Source: GCA-1730015 sp964550655 (GTDB lineage: Bacteria > Pseudomonadota > Gammaproteobacteria > Granulosicoccales > Granulosicoccaceae). Taken from it: a DNA stretch of 54,619 nucleotides. The stretch spans positions 1 to 54,619 of the forward strand of contig CAZKAQ010000011.1 in the NCBI GenBank assembly GCA_964550655.1. Direction: 5' to 3'. Positions 1 through 9,257 of this stretch are shown here, piece by piece. The position numbers and the translations under genes were made by a program. The notes beneath the pieces were generated by a model, which did not search any database, was not told the DNA's origin, and worked only from the letters and a program-made list of their open reading frames with translations. Position 1 is the first letter of the stretch; each line of letters starts with the position of its first letter.

Positions 1-112
1 TGTTTAGCGCTATTGACTCTGGGCGCCGAATCCTCATGAATAATGCAGGCTAGCTTGTGAGAGCACAAACTTCTCTGTTAAAGAACCAAACACTTTGATA
101 AGCCCGCAGCCT

Positions 113-607
113 ATGCCGCTATCAACAGAAAACTTATCGAAGCATTCATCATCTACTGCAGAAGTTTCCCACTATTTAGGTTTTGACTTCGGTGAAAAGC
201 GAATCGGAATTGCCATAGGTCATAAAGTCGGAGCTTCGGGCTCGTCAGGCGCCAACCCTTTAACCACTGTCAGGAATATCAACGGCAGACCCGAATGGGA
301 CGAGATTACAGCCGTCGTAGCTGAGTGGAAACCCACCGCTCTGGTTGTCGGACTACCACTGACCGAAGACGGTGAAACCCAGAAGCTGACACAACTTGCC
401 AAATCTTTTGCCAGGCACTTACGCCGACGCTATCAACTGCCGGTGTACCACTGTGATGAGCGTTACAGTTCCAATGCCGCCTCACGCATAATTGCCGAAA
501 ACAGGCAAAATCAGAATCGCCGCCGCGCAAAACGCGAAGACTCCGATACAATAGCCGCCGCGCTCATACTGGAACAATGGCTCAATGACCCCTCTCGAGA
601 CGACTAG
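113..607 (+). CDS. ruvX: RuvX/YqgF Holliday junction resolvase-like protein
   Basis: Member of the YqgF/RuvX family, an RNase H-fold nuclease implicated in Holliday junction resolution and 16S/pre-rRNA end processing. The protein shows the family acidic motifs in order: DFGEKRIGIA near the N terminus, VVGLPLTEDG in the middle, DERYSS, and DSDTIAAALIL at the C-terminal end. The length of about 164 residues is close to the family norm of 135-160, with a short extra N-terminal tail. I take ATG at 113; an in-frame TTG at 95 would add six residues, and neither start has a convincing ribosome binding site. Its last 23 bases overlap pyrR, so the two are probably co-transcribed. The upstream partner yqgE, common in this position, is not recognisable in the first 94 bases. 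Confidence 0.9.
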   Translation: MPLSTENLSKHSSSTAEVSHYLGFDFGEKRIGIAIGHKVGASGSSGANPLTTVRNINGRPEWDEITAVVAEWKPTALVVGLPLTEDGETQKLTQLAKSFARHLRRRYQLPVYHCDERYSSNAASRIIAENRQNQNRRRAKREDSDTIAAALILEQWLNDPSRDD

Positions 608-1094
608 CCCGGCCGAGGTTGAAAAAATGATTCAGCAGATGGCTGAGTCAATCAAATCACTTCTCGGCGCTGACACGTCTGACGCAAAAATGCTCGGTAT
701 CAGAACCGGTGGTGTGATGGTCGCCCGAAAACTCCATGCAGCGCTGCAACTGCCGGACGAGACCGGTGAATTGAACATATCTTTTTACCGCGATGATTTC
801 AGCCGTATCGGACTGCATCCTCAAGTAGGTGCTTCAAACATCCCTTTTTCTGTCGAAGACAGCGTGGTTATTCTGGTCGACGATGTACTCTACAGCGGCA
901 GAACAATCAGAGCGGCAATGAATGAAATATTTGACTACGGTCGGCCCGAGAGAATTATTCTCGCAACCCTGGTAGAGCGCAGCGGACGCGAACTGCCAAT
1001 CAATGCAAATGTTATCGGACGCAGTATGGATCTGCCGGAAAATCAACAGATCAAACTAAGATCCGACATGAGCCTGGAGATCTTTGCAGAATGA
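585..1094 (+). CDS. pyrR: PyrR bifunctional regulator / uracil phosphoribosyltransferase
   Basis: PyrR family, type I phosphoribosyltransferase fold. The PRPP-binding loop is clear as VILVDDVLYSGRTIRAA about two thirds into the 169-residue protein, and the IRTGG motif lies near residue 40. In Gram-positive bacteria PyrR is an RNA-binding attenuator of pyr operons and a weak UPRTase; in Pseudomonas-like bacteria pyrR precedes pyrB and its regulatory role is less certain. The start overlaps the end of ruvX by 23 bases and its stop overlaps pyrB in an ATGA, which indicates translational coupling. I see no pyr attenuator hairpin directly upstream because that stretch lies inside ruvX. Confidence 0.93.
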   Translation: MTPLETTSPAEVEKMIQQMAESIKSLLGADTSDAKMLGIRTGGVMVARKLHAALQLPDETGELNISFYRDDFSRIGLHPQVGASNIPFSVEDSVVILVDDVLYSGRTIRAAMNEIFDYGRPERIILATLVERSGRELPINANVIGRSMDLPENQQIKLRSDMSLEIFAE

Positions 1095-2134
1095 CTCGCA
1101 AGCCCGGCAGCATTGAAAAGCCTGACGTCATGGTTTCACCACAGCGCGACATTCAATTAACAGCGTCAGGTGATTTAAAACATTTTCTGAGTATTGAAGG
1201 TTTATCACGAGACAAGTTACTGGAGATTCTCGACACCGCAGAGCGATTTGTCAGCGTAAACGATAAAGCCACCAAGAAGGTTCCGTTGCTGCGTGGCAAA
1301 ACCGTTGCCAACCTGTTTTTTGAAAACAGCACCCGAACCAGAACCACTTTTGAACTGGCAGCCAAACGACTGTCTGCCGATGTACTGAATATTAATGTCA
1401 GTGTGTCTGCGGTCAGCAAAGGTGAGACATTGCTCGACACGCTGCGCAATCTGCAGGCCATGCAATGCGACATGTTTGTCGTACGCCATGCAACCTCGGG
1501 TGCAGCACACTTTATAGCAAGCCATGTCGAACCACACATCAGTGTTATCAACGCAGGCGACGGACAACATTCTCATCCAACACAAGCCATGCTCGATATG
1601 TTTGCCATACGACGCAACAAGGGTGATTTTTCCAAACTCAAGGTGGTGATTGTCGGAGACATTCTGCACTCGCGAGTCGCGAGATCACAGATACACGCAC
1701 TGAATATACTTGGCACTGGCAACGTCACCGTTGTTGGTCCGAAAACTTTGTTGCCTGAACAGATCAAGGATCTCGGTGTGCATATACGCCATGATCTCGA
1801 TGGTGCTTTGGTTGGTGCAGATGTCGTCATTGGCTTACGCTTACAAAAAGAACGCATGAAGTCAGCTCTATTATCTACCGAAGACGAATACTACCGAAGC
1901 TTCGGGCTTACCGAACGACGAATGAAACTCGCCAAAGCCGACGCTATCGTCATGCACCCGGGGCCGACTAATCGCGGCGTTGAGATTGAAGCAAGTGTTG
2001 CGGACGGGCCGCAGTCAATAATCCTTGAGCAGGTGACAGGCGGAATCGCAGTCCGTATGGCGATCATGTCAATAACGATGGGCAACATTGAAAAAAATCT
2101 GTCACAAGCAACAAACCAGACCCCGGTGGCTTAA
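1091..2134 (+). CDS. pyrB: Aspartate carbamoyltransferase catalytic subunit
   Basis: Catalyses carbamoyl phosphate plus aspartate to N-carbamoyl-aspartate, the committed step of pyrimidine synthesis. Visible motifs are the carbamoyl phosphate site FFENSTRTRTTFE (about residues 77-89), HPTQAMLD in the middle, and the aspartate-binding region with the motif MHPGPTNRG near the C terminus. At 347 residues it is longer than E. coli PyrB (about 310) because of an N-terminal extension of about 25-30 residues, as in Pseudomonas-type class A enzymes where the extension carries nucleotide effector sensitivity. No pyrI is present. The next gene is an inactive dihydroorotase homologue, consistent with the dodecameric PyrB-PyrX arrangement of class A ATCases. 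ATG overlaps the pyrR stop. Confidence 0.96.
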   Translation: MTRKPGSIEKPDVMVSPQRDIQLTASGDLKHFLSIEGLSRDKLLEILDTAERFVSVNDKATKKVPLLRGKTVANLFFENSTRTRTTFELAAKRLSADVLNINVSVSAVSKGETLLDTLRNLQAMQCDMFVVRHATSGAAHFIASHVEPHISVINAGDGQHSHPTQAMLDMFAIRRNKGDFSKLKVVIVGDILHSRVARSQIHALNILGTGNVTVVGPKTLLPEQIKDLGVHIRHDLDGALVGADVVIGLRLQKERMKSALLSTEDEYYRSFGLTERRMKLAKADAIVMHPGPTNRGVEIEASVADGPQSIILEQVTGGIAVRMAIMSITMGNIEKNLSQATNQTPVA

Positions 2135-2137
2135 GCG

Positions 2138-3421
2138 ATGACCAGCACCTCTATAGTTAATTGTCGCTACTTCGATGCCAATGCTGAAGAAGTTCAGCAG
2201 GGTTGTATTCAATATACAGATGGAATCATCACGCATGTTGGCAGTGCCGACGATCAACTCAGTTCAGAGCAAACCATTAACGCCGACAACTGTCTGCTGA
2301 TACCGGGGCTGATTGATTGCTATGCAAGATTACGTGAACCCGGCTTCGAAAAAGCCGGCACCATTGCAAGTGAAACACTCGCCGCGGCAACAAACGGTAT
2401 TACAACACTACTTTGCGCACCGGACACCGACCCGATTGTTGATGAACCTGCAACCGTTGAACTCATCAGGCGACGCGCTTCAGCTGCGATTGGTATCAAG
2501 GTGCTACCCATTGGTGCACTAACCGTCGGCCTGGAGGGAAAATATTTAACTGAAATGCAGATACTCTCTGATTCCGGTTGCATTGGATTTAGCAATGGCG
2601 ATAAACACGTCTTTGACAACCAGGTTCTAAGAAGAGTGATGGAGTACAGTGCGGGCTTTAATCTAAACCTGATTATCGCACCACAAGACCCGTGGCTATC
2701 AGGTGGTGTGGCACACGAGGGTGCTGTCTCTGTAAGGCTCGGTTTGCCGGGCATCCCGCTAGCCGCAGAGACAGTCGCGTTATCGCAGCTAATAGAACTG
2801 TGCTACCAGACCGGTGCACGAGTGCATTTTTCACGCTTGTCTTCACAGCGTGGTGTGAGCCTTGTCCGACAAGCTAAAAAAGACAATATTGCAGTCACCG
2901 CTGATGTTGGTATAGATCACCTGTTTCTTACCGAGATGGATACCAGTGACTTCAATACGCTCTGCCATGCGTCACCTCCTTTTAGAACCCAGGCTGACAA
3001 AGAGGCACTCAGAGAGGCTATCGCCAGTGGTGTACTCGATGCTATCTGTTCAAACCATGCACCACATGAGCTGGACGCAAAACTCACGCCTTTCGCAGAC
3101 AGTCAGCCCGGAATATCTTCACTGGATAGTTTTACCGGGCTGCTGTTTAAACTTGCCGATGAAATGAACATAGCACTGCCCACTCTGCTTGATCGTGTTA
3201 CCACAGGGCCTGCAAATTGTTTCAATCTGCCACAGGGCAGACTTGCGGTTGGCGCACCGGCAGATCTCTGTATTATCAATACAGATGTTGACTGGGAGTA
3301 CTCAATAGAAAACATTGCCAGTCGCGGCAAAAACAGTCCGTATCAGGGTTGGGACCTGCAGGGGAAAGTAGAACTAACCGTTGTCAATGGTCGGACTATC
3401 TATACAGCCCAAACCGATTAA
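2138..3421 (+). CDS. pyrX: PyrX: dihydroorotase-like protein lacking metal ligands (pseudo-enzyme)
   Basis: Amidohydrolase-fold homologue of dihydroorotase, 427 residues. Active enzymes carry HxH after the first strand; here the equivalent segment reads IDCYARLREPG, so Tyr62 and Arg64 replace both histidines. Later ligand positions are also lost: APQD where HCED-type sequence is expected, VHFSRLSS where a His is expected, and CSNHAPHE with Asn replacing the catalytic Asp of TDHAPH. The substrate-binding RLREPG is retained. In Pseudomonas the inactive PyrC-prime/PyrX is required for assembly of active PyrB. The position 3 bp after pyrB supports that structural role. A real dihydroorotase must be encoded elsewhere. 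Many automatic annotations would call it pyrC. Confidence 0.9.
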   Translation: MTSTSIVNCRYFDANAEEVQQGCIQYTDGIITHVGSADDQLSSEQTINADNCLLIPGLIDCYARLREPGFEKAGTIASETLAAATNGITTLLCAPDTDPIVDEPATVELIRRRASAAIGIKVLPIGALTVGLEGKYLTEMQILSDSGCIGFSNGDKHVFDNQVLRRVMEYSAGFNLNLIIAPQDPWLSGGVAHEGAVSVRLGLPGIPLAAETVALSQLIELCYQTGARVHFSRLSSQRGVSLVRQAKKDNIAVTADVGIDHLFLTEMDTSDFNTLCHASPPFRTQADKEALREAIASGVLDAICSNHAPHELDAKLTPFADSQPGISSLDSFTGLLFKLADEMNIALPTLLDRVTTGPANCFNLPQGRLAVGAPADLCIINTDVDWEYSIENIASRGKNSPYQGWDLQGKVELTVVNGRTIYTAQTD

Positions 3422-3433
3422 TTATGGCAAATA

Positions 3434-3461
3434 AAAAAGCCGGGATTAAACCCGGCTTTTT
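3434..3461. terminator. Bidirectional rho-independent terminator
   Basis: Stem AAAAAGCCGGG, loop ATTAAA, stem CCCGGCTTTTT, perfectly complementary, with a T-tract on the plus strand and an A-tract that becomes a T-tract on the minus strand. It lies between the convergent ends of pyrX and pilU and so can stop transcription from both sides. Confidence 0.92.
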
Positions 3462-3486
3462 GTAAACTGCGCTTGATAAAGTCTTA

Positions 3487-4650
3487 TCAGGAAGCGAGTT
3501 TGTAGGAGTCGTCATCTGCATCTTTTAGTTGCAGACCAGCTTCCCCTTCTTCAGCATCCAGATCGCCACCTTCGGCAAGCTTGAGTTTAAGACGCAGATC
3601 GTTAACCGAGTCAGCATTGCGCATGCCTTCCTCTACGGTAACTTCACCGTCTTTGATCATCTCAAATATCGCATCATCAAAAGTAATCATGCCCTGCTCT
3701 CGAGATTTCTTGACGAGTTCTTTCATCTCATGAATATCACCTTTTTTCATCAATTCTGACATCAATGGTGAGTTGAGAAGAATCTCAACCGCAGCACGAC
3801 GCCCGTTACCATCCGGTGTTGCCAGTAAACGTTGTGAAATGACGGCTTTCAGGTTCAAAGACAGATCAAGCAACAGCTGGTTACGTCTTGCTTCAGGGAA
3901 GAAGTTAATAATTCTATCCATGGCCTGGTTGGTGTTGTTAGCGTGAAGAGTAGCCAGACAAAGGTGACCGGTTTCAGCAAATGCAATCGCATGCTCCATG
4001 GTGTGTTCATCACGAATCTCACCAATCAGAATAACGTCAGGTGCTTGCCGAAGCGTATTTTTCAATGCAATTTCGAATGTCTCTGTATCAGTACCTACTT
4101 CACGCTGAGTTACCAGACAACCTTTGTGTTGATGTACAAATTCAACCGGATCTTCTATCGTGATGATGTGACCCTTACTGTTGATATTACGATAATCAAT
4201 AATTGCTGCAAGACTGGTTGATTTACCGGAACCGGTACCACCAACAAAGATCACCAGACCACGAGTAGTCATAGCGACATCTTTAAGTACTTCAGGAAGA
4301 TTGAGTTTTTCAAATGACGGAACTTCAAAACCAATGATACGGATAACCATACCGGCACTACCGCGCTGAACAAAAGCGTTTACACGAAATCGGGCAACTT
4401 CCGGAACACTGATTGCGAAGTTGCATTCGCGCGTGGCTCTGAATTCATCCTGCTCTTTTTCATCCATCACAGACATGGTCAACGCCTTGGTCTGTTCAGG
4501 CATCAGCTTTTTATCGGTAAGCGGTGTAATCTTACCGTGTAATCTCATACACGGTGGCGAACCGGCTGTAATGAACAAGTCAGAGCCACCCGCCTGCTGC
4601 ATCTTGTTTAACAGGCCATCAAGATATTTTTTGGCTGAATCGTTTTCCAT
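3487..4650 (-). CDS. pilU: PilU twitching motility accessory ATPase
   Basis: Hexameric AAA-like secretion ATPase of the PilT/GspE superfamily that assists type IV pilus retraction at the inner membrane. Walker A is GGTGSGKST, followed by the Asp box in the region IIDYRN, Walker B VILIGEIRD and the His box TGHLCLATLHANN. The C-terminal tail after residue 340 is acidic and rich in E and D, typical of PilU and absent from PilT. Length 387 matches PilU (about 380). It lies 47 bp downstream of pilT on the same strand, the usual pilT-pilU order. Confidence 0.95.
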   Translation of the reverse strand: MENDSAKKYLDGLLNKMQQAGGSDLFITAGSPPCMRLHGKITPLTDKKLMPEQTKALTMSVMDEKEQDEFRATRECNFAISVPEVARFRVNAFVQRGSAGMVIRIIGFEVPSFEKLNLPEVLKDVAMTTRGLVIFVGGTGSGKSTSLAAIIDYRNINSKGHIITIEDPVEFVHQHKGCLVTQREVGTDTETFEIALKNTLRQAPDVILIGEIRDEHTMEHAIAFAETGHLCLATLHANNTNQAMDRIINFFPEARRNQLLLDLSLNLKAVISQRLLATPDGNGRRAAVEILLNSPLMSELMKKGDIHEMKELVKKSREQGMITFDDAIFEMIKDGEVTVEEGMRNADSVNDLRLKLKLAEGGDLDAEEGEAGLQLKDADDDSYKLAS

Positions 4651-4697
4651 TATTTTTTTACCCCGGTTGCCGGCATTTTTTAGTTAAGTCTGTTGGT

Positions 4698-5732
4698 TTA
4701 TAGAGCGTCAGGGTTTGCAGCTTTACGCTTGGCGTCTTCAAGTGTAACAAGCCCTTTATCGACAAGCTGCTTGAGGTTTTGATCAAGCGTCTGCATGCCT
4801 GCGCCCTGGCCGGTCTGAATTGCGGAATACATCTGTGCAACTTTATCTTCACGGATCAGGTTTCTGATTGCCGGTGTACCCATCATGATTTCATGCGCTG
4901 CCACTCGACCGCCACCGACTTTTTTAAGTAGCGTCTGGGAGATAACCGCTTTCAAAGATTCAGACAACATTGATCGAACCATCGGCTTTTCACCTGCAGG
5001 GAAAACATCCACAATTCTGTCAATAGTTTTAGCTGCTGAGCTGGTGTGCAATGTACCGAAAACAAGGTGACCAGTTTCAGCTGCAGTCAGGGCAAGACTG
5101 ATGGTTTCCTGGTCACGCATTTCACCAACCAGAATCGTATCAGGGTCTTCACGAAGTGCTGATCTCAATGCTACGTCGAAGCCATTAGTGTCACGATGCA
5201 CTTCACGTTGGTTAACCAGACATTTCTTACTCTGGTGTACAAATTCAATTGGATCTTCAATGGTTAGAATGTGACCGAGCTCGGTCTCGTTTTTGTAGTC
5301 CATCATCGCAGCGAGCGTTGTTGATTTACCCGAACCGGTCGGTCCGGTTACCAGTACGATGCCGCGCGGGAATTCCGAGATATTCTGAAAGATAGGCGGT
5401 GCGCCGATCTGTTCGAGCGTTAATACTTCACTTGGAATGGTTCTGAATACTGCACCTGTGCCGCGAGCGTGGTTGAATGCGTTTACACGAAAGCGGGCGA
5501 TATCCGGCAGTTCAAACGAGAAATCCACCTCAAGATTCTCTTCAAACTCCTTGCGCTGCTTGTCGTTCATGACGTCATAGACCATAGACTGCACAGCACC
5601 CGCTTCAAGCTCGGGTACATTCACACGACGAATATCACCGTCAACGCGTATCATTGGCGGCATTTCTGCCGATAAATGCAAATCCGACGCGCCGTTTTTC
5701 ACACTGAAGGTCAGTAGCTGTGAAATATCCAT
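4698..5732 (-). CDS. pilT: PilT type IV pilus retraction ATPase
   Basis: Powers pilus depolymerisation and twitching. N-terminal PAS-like domain (MDISQLL, SDLHLSA) is followed by the ATPase core with Walker A GPTGSGKST near residue 132, Walker B ILVGEMRD, and the His box GHLVFGTLHTSSAAKTIDR. The C-terminal AIRNLIRE motif, needed for retraction in characterised PilT proteins, is present. Length 344 is exactly typical. It is divergent from yggS, with 151 bp between the two starts holding the promoters for both directions. Confidence 0.97.
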   Translation of the reverse strand: MDISQLLTFSVKNGASDLHLSAEMPPMIRVDGDIRRVNVPELEAGAVQSMVYDVMNDKQRKEFEENLEVDFSFELPDIARFRVNAFNHARGTGAVFRTIPSEVLTLEQIGAPPIFQNISEFPRGIVLVTGPTGSGKSTTLAAMMDYKNETELGHILTIEDPIEFVHQSKKCLVNQREVHRDTNGFDVALRSALREDPDTILVGEMRDQETISLALTAAETGHLVFGTLHTSSAAKTIDRIVDVFPAGEKPMVRSMLSESLKAVISQTLLKKVGGGRVAAHEIMMGTPAIRNLIREDKVAQMYSAIQTGQGAGMQTLDQNLKQLVDKGLVTLEDAKRKAANPDAL

Positions 5733-5883
5733 TGATTGATCCTGGAGTTTCTCGTTAAATTCGTGGGCACAAATCTGTACCCGTTTGACGACCTATCGAC
5801 AAGTCAGAAGATTTTATTAGTACCAATTTTCAGGCTGTGACATCGTCCACCTTCGTCGATCTAACCCGGATCAGGAAAAAATC

Positions 5884-6591
5884 ATGCCCGTCACTACCAG
5901 TCAGGCCGATATTGCCCGCCACATCGCGGCTGTAAGAGATGAAATATCTCGCTGTGAACTCAAATATGATCGCCAGCCGGGAAGTGTTTCGCTATTGGCC
6001 GTCAGTAAAACCAAACCGTCGTCACTGGTGCGTGCCGCCGCCGCTGAGGGCCAGGTCGCTTTCGGTGAGAACTATGCTGACGAGGGCGCCGGGAAAAGCC
6101 TTGAGCTCCGGGAACTTGAACTCATCTGGCATTACATCGGCCATATTCAGTCAAACAAAACCAAACTGATCGCCACTCACTACGACTGGGTGCAGGGAGT
6201 TGATCGAATAAAGATTGCCCGACGCCTGCACGAACACCGTGGTGCTGAAAACCAGCCACTGAATGTTTGTATTCAGCTGAAACTGGATACCGAAGAGTCC
6301 AAGTCCGGCTGTAGCGTTAGCGAGGTCGATGAACTGGCGGACGTTATAGCCGGCGCCGAACACCTGACACTCAGAGGGGTCATGACGATTCCGGCGCCCC
6401 GAGAGGAATTTTCAGAACAACGCGCAGTTTTTGCTGAGCTGCACGAGTGCTACCAAAAACTCAAAAACCGTTACTCAAGCGTTGACACATTATCTATGGG
6501 AATGTCGGGCGATATGGAAGCGGCAATCGCCGAAGGAGCAACCATGGTGCGCATCGGCACAGCGGTATTCGGAGCCCGCGAAAAGCGCTAG
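5884..6591 (+). CDS. YggS/PLPBP pyridoxal phosphate homeostasis protein
   Basis: Member of the YggS/PROSC family, a PLP-binding TIM-barrel protein without known catalysis that buffers PLP and affects amino acid and keto acid pools. The PLP lysine is in LLAVSKTKP (about residues 37-45). Other family signatures are FGENYADE, WHYIGHIQSNK, and the phosphate-binding C-terminal segment SMGMSGDMEAAI followed by VRIGTAVFG. Length 235 is usual. AGGAAAAA lies just before the ATG. It stands at the head of the yggS-tal-proC-yggT-metXW run, opposite pilT, as in Pseudomonas apart from the inserted transaldolase. Confidence 0.95.
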   Translation: MPVTTSQADIARHIAAVRDEISRCELKYDRQPGSVSLLAVSKTKPSSLVRAAAAEGQVAFGENYADEGAGKSLELRELELIWHYIGHIQSNKTKLIATHYDWVQGVDRIKIARRLHEHRGAENQPLNVCIQLKLDTEESKSGCSVSEVDELADVIAGAEHLTLRGVMTIPAPREEFSEQRAVFAELHECYQKLKNRYSSVDTLSMGMSGDMEAAIAEGATMVRIGTAVFGAREKR

Positions 6592-6664
6592 CAACGCACG
6601 GTTACCGTGGGCATTGCAAAAACAGCTATCATAGGCGTTTACAAACCTGACTGCAGAGATCTCC

Positions 6665-7789
6665 ATGCCACACACCAACCCACTGGTCGCCACCGCTGAA
6701 CTCGGTCAGAGCCTCTGGCTCGACTACATTCAGCGCAGTATGTTTGAGAGCGGTGAACTGGATCGCTATATAGGTGACGATCAACTCCGTGGCATGACCT
6801 CGAATCCGTCTATTTTTGAAAACGCGATAGCCAACACGGATGAGTACGACGCGGAAATCGAGGCAATCGTAAAAAAAGATCCCGCTATTACAGCGATGGA
6901 ACTATTCAAACAGCTGGCAGTAGCCGATATAGGCACAGCGGCAGATGCTTTTAAACAGACTTACCTTGATAGTCGTGGCGACGATGGCATGGTCAGCCTT
7001 GAAGTCTCTCCAAACCTGGCTCACGATGCAAAAGGCACCATCGCAGAAGCAATTGAGTTACATGGTTTACTAAAGCGCGACAATGTCATGATCAAGGTAC
7101 CGGGCACCGCCGAAGGTGTTACCGCCTTTGAAGAGCTGACCGCACGTGGCATCAGCGTTAACGTCACCCTGTTGTTTTCTATAGAGAGATACAAGGAAAT
7201 AGTACAGGCCTATCTTAAAGGTCTGGAGCGACGAGCAGAACAAGGCCAGGCCATCGATAAGATTGCGTCAGTGGCGAGTTTCTTTGTCAGCCGTGTTGAT
7301 ACCGAGGTGGACGACGCACTGCAGGCACACAGCAATCAGGATGCCGCAAAGTCTCTCATGGGCAAAGTGGCCATCGACAATGCCAAGGTTGCCTACACCT
7401 ACTACCAGAATATTTTCAGCAGCCCGCAGTTTGCAAAACTCGCAGTACAGGGTGCGATACCACAACGCCTGCTCTGGGCCTCTACCGGCACCAAAAACCC
7501 CGCCTATAGCGATGTTTATTACGTTGAAGAACTCATGGGACCGAACACAGTGAATACCGTGCCACCTAAAACCATGGATGCGTTCCGCGACCATGGTGTG
7601 GTTGAGAACCGGCTCGAACAAAACCTGGCACAGGCACAGAACACACTGGATCAACTTGCCGATCTCGGTATTGATCTCGGTCAGATCACCACACAACTTG
7701 AAGCTGACGGCGTTTTATCATTTAGCGAAGCTTTTGACCGACTACTCACTGCAATTGATACCGAGAGTGCAAAGTACAAATCCTCGTGA
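6665..7789 (+). CDS. tal: Transaldolase (Tal, long actinobacterial/cyanobacterial-type)
   Basis: Transfers a dihydroxyacetone unit between sugar phosphates in the non-oxidative pentose phosphate pathway. The Schiff-base lysine is in NVMIKVPGT, and the family signature GMTSNPSIFENAI lies near residue 45. At 374 residues it belongs to the longer Tal subfamily rather than the roughly 317-residue E. coli TalB type. It is placed between yggS and proC, which are adjacent in most related genomes, so it looks like an insertion into a conserved cluster. The gap to yggS is 73 bp and to proC 50 bp, compatible with co-transcription. Confidence 0.93.
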   Translation: MPHTNPLVATAELGQSLWLDYIQRSMFESGELDRYIGDDQLRGMTSNPSIFENAIANTDEYDAEIEAIVKKDPAITAMELFKQLAVADIGTAADAFKQTYLDSRGDDGMVSLEVSPNLAHDAKGTIAEAIELHGLLKRDNVMIKVPGTAEGVTAFEELTARGISVNVTLLFSIERYKEIVQAYLKGLERRAEQGQAIDKIASVASFFVSRVDTEVDDALQAHSNQDAAKSLMGKVAIDNAKVAYTYYQNIFSSPQFAKLAVQGAIPQRLLWASTGTKNPAYSDVYYVEELMGPNTVNTVPPKTMDAFRDHGVVENRLEQNLAQAQNTLDQLADLGIDLGQITTQLEADGVLSFSEAFDRLLTAIDTESAKYKSS

Positions 7790-7839
7790 ACTATAGAATG
7801 TCCATTCGCAAAACAAATCCATTAGCGTAGTAGAAGAGC

Positions 7840-8658
7840 ATGAAGATAGCGTTTATCGGTTGCGGCAATATGGCGCAAAGCCTGATTGGCGGACTCATAG
7901 CCAACGGCACTGATGGCTGCGACATCATCGTTGCAGATCCGAACGAGGCAGTAGTTAAAAGCGCCGCAGATAAATGGAACCTCACGATTGCACGTGACAA
8001 TCGCGATGCTGTCGCCCGGGCCGAAGTAGTAGTACTTGCTGTCAAACCGCAACAAATGAAACCTGTTCTGACCGACATGGCAGATGTACTTAGCCAACAG
8101 CTGTTAGTCTCCATTGCAGCGGGCTTACTGACACGCGATATGCTGAGCTGGGCAGGGGCTGCGCAAAAGGACATTGCCATCGTTCGCTGCATGCCGAATA
8201 CACCGGCACTGATCCAGTGTGGTGCAACCGGCTTGTTTGCAGAGTCAGGCGTCACGACAGATCAACGCAATACGGCAGAAAGCATTCTCAGTGCAGTCGG
8301 CACAACAGCATGGGTAGATGAAGAATCTCAACTCGATGCTATTACAGCACTATCCGGCTCCGGTCCGGCGTACTTCTTCCTGATGATTGAAGCCATGACC
8401 GAAGCGGCAAAAGAGCTCGGACTGAACCATGATCTGGCGCTTAACTTTGCAACCCGGACTGCGCTGGGTGCTGCCCGTATGACCGATGAGGGAGATGTTG
8501 ACCCGGCGCGCTTAAGAAAAAACGTCACCTCGCCGGCAGGTACCACAGAAGCTGCGCTAAATAGCTTCAACGATGACAACTTCAAAAAAATTGTGCTCAA
8601 GGCCATGCGTGCGGCTGACAAACGCGCTCGGCAACTTGGCAATGAACTCGGCCGGTAA
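7840..8658 (+). CDS. proC: Pyrroline-5-carboxylate reductase
   Basis: Last step of proline synthesis: NAD(P)H-dependent reduction of 1-pyrroline-5-carboxylate. The N-terminal dinucleotide fold starts MKIAFIGCGNMAQSLIGG. The C-terminal dimerisation and active-site region shows ALSGSGPAYFF and the P5CR signature around NVTSPAGTTEAAL. Length 272 is typical. AGAAGAG lies just before the ATG. It is followed 54 bp later by yggT. Confidence 0.96.
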   Translation: MKIAFIGCGNMAQSLIGGLIANGTDGCDIIVADPNEAVVKSAADKWNLTIARDNRDAVARAEVVVLAVKPQQMKPVLTDMADVLSQQLLVSIAAGLLTRDMLSWAGAAQKDIAIVRCMPNTPALIQCGATGLFAESGVTTDQRNTAESILSAVGTTAWVDEESQLDAITALSGSGPAYFFLMIEAMTEAAKELGLNHDLALNFATRTALGAARMTDEGDVDPARLRKNVTSPAGTTEAALNSFNDDNFKKIVLKAMRAADKRARQLGNELGR

Positions 8659-8712
8659 CAAACCGGTAAAACAGTTACTATCTCATCAATCTAACATTAT
8701 TGGATAAACGCA

Positions 8713-9246
8713 ATGGGTAACTTCAGTGGTGGATTTCAATTTCTGATCTCTACAATATTCGATATCTTCGCTTTTATCGTTATGCTGCGTTTTATCATGC
8801 AGTACACCAGAGCAAGCTTTAACAACCCGGTTGGCGATCTCGTCGTCAAGGCCACCAACCCGTTTCTGATGCCGTTACGAAAAATTGTACCGGGTATCGG
8901 TGGTCACGATGTAGCAGCGCTGGTACTGGTGTTTTTGATTCTGCTGGTGAAATACATTTTGCTGACAGCCCTTGGTGGTGCAAGTGCTGCGGCAGCGCTT
9001 CCACTGGCGTTACTTGGTGTGTTGGGTACAGCGATCGATGTGTTCCTGATCACTATCATTGTGCGGGTTATCTTAAGCTGGGTAGCGCCGGGAGGCCATG
9101 CGCTTTCAGGGGTAATACACAGCGTAACCGCGCCGATCCTGAATCCGGTTCAGCGATTTATACCTCCGTTCAACGGGCTGGATCTATCGCCGCTGGTGGC
9201 AATATTGATTCTTTACTTTCTCAAGATTGTACTTGGCCTCAGGTAA
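8713..9246 (+). CDS. YggT family inner membrane protein
   Basis: Small polytopic protein of 177 residues made of two YGGT repeats: each has a hydrophobic helix, a conserved FxxPLRKxxP-like segment (here NPFLMPLRKIVPG in the first and NPVQRFIPPFNGLD in the second) and a second helix. The YggT family is linked with osmotic protection and, in some organisms, cell division or photosystem assembly; no biochemical activity is established. The position between proC and metX is conserved in gammaproteobacteria. Confidence 0.9.
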   Translation: MGNFSGGFQFLISTIFDIFAFIVMLRFIMQYTRASFNNPVGDLVVKATNPFLMPLRKIVPGIGGHDVAALVLVFLILLVKYILLTALGGASAAAALPLALLGVLGTAIDVFLITIIVRVILSWVAPGGHALSGVIHSVTAPILNPVQRFIPPFNGLDLSPLVAILILYFLKIVLGLR

Positions 9247-9257
9247 CGCATTTTATA

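Noticed and set aside
1..94. 3' end of an upstream gene such as yqgE
   Set aside because: A short frame ends at TAG near 53, but its residues do not match a family I recognise, so no call was made.
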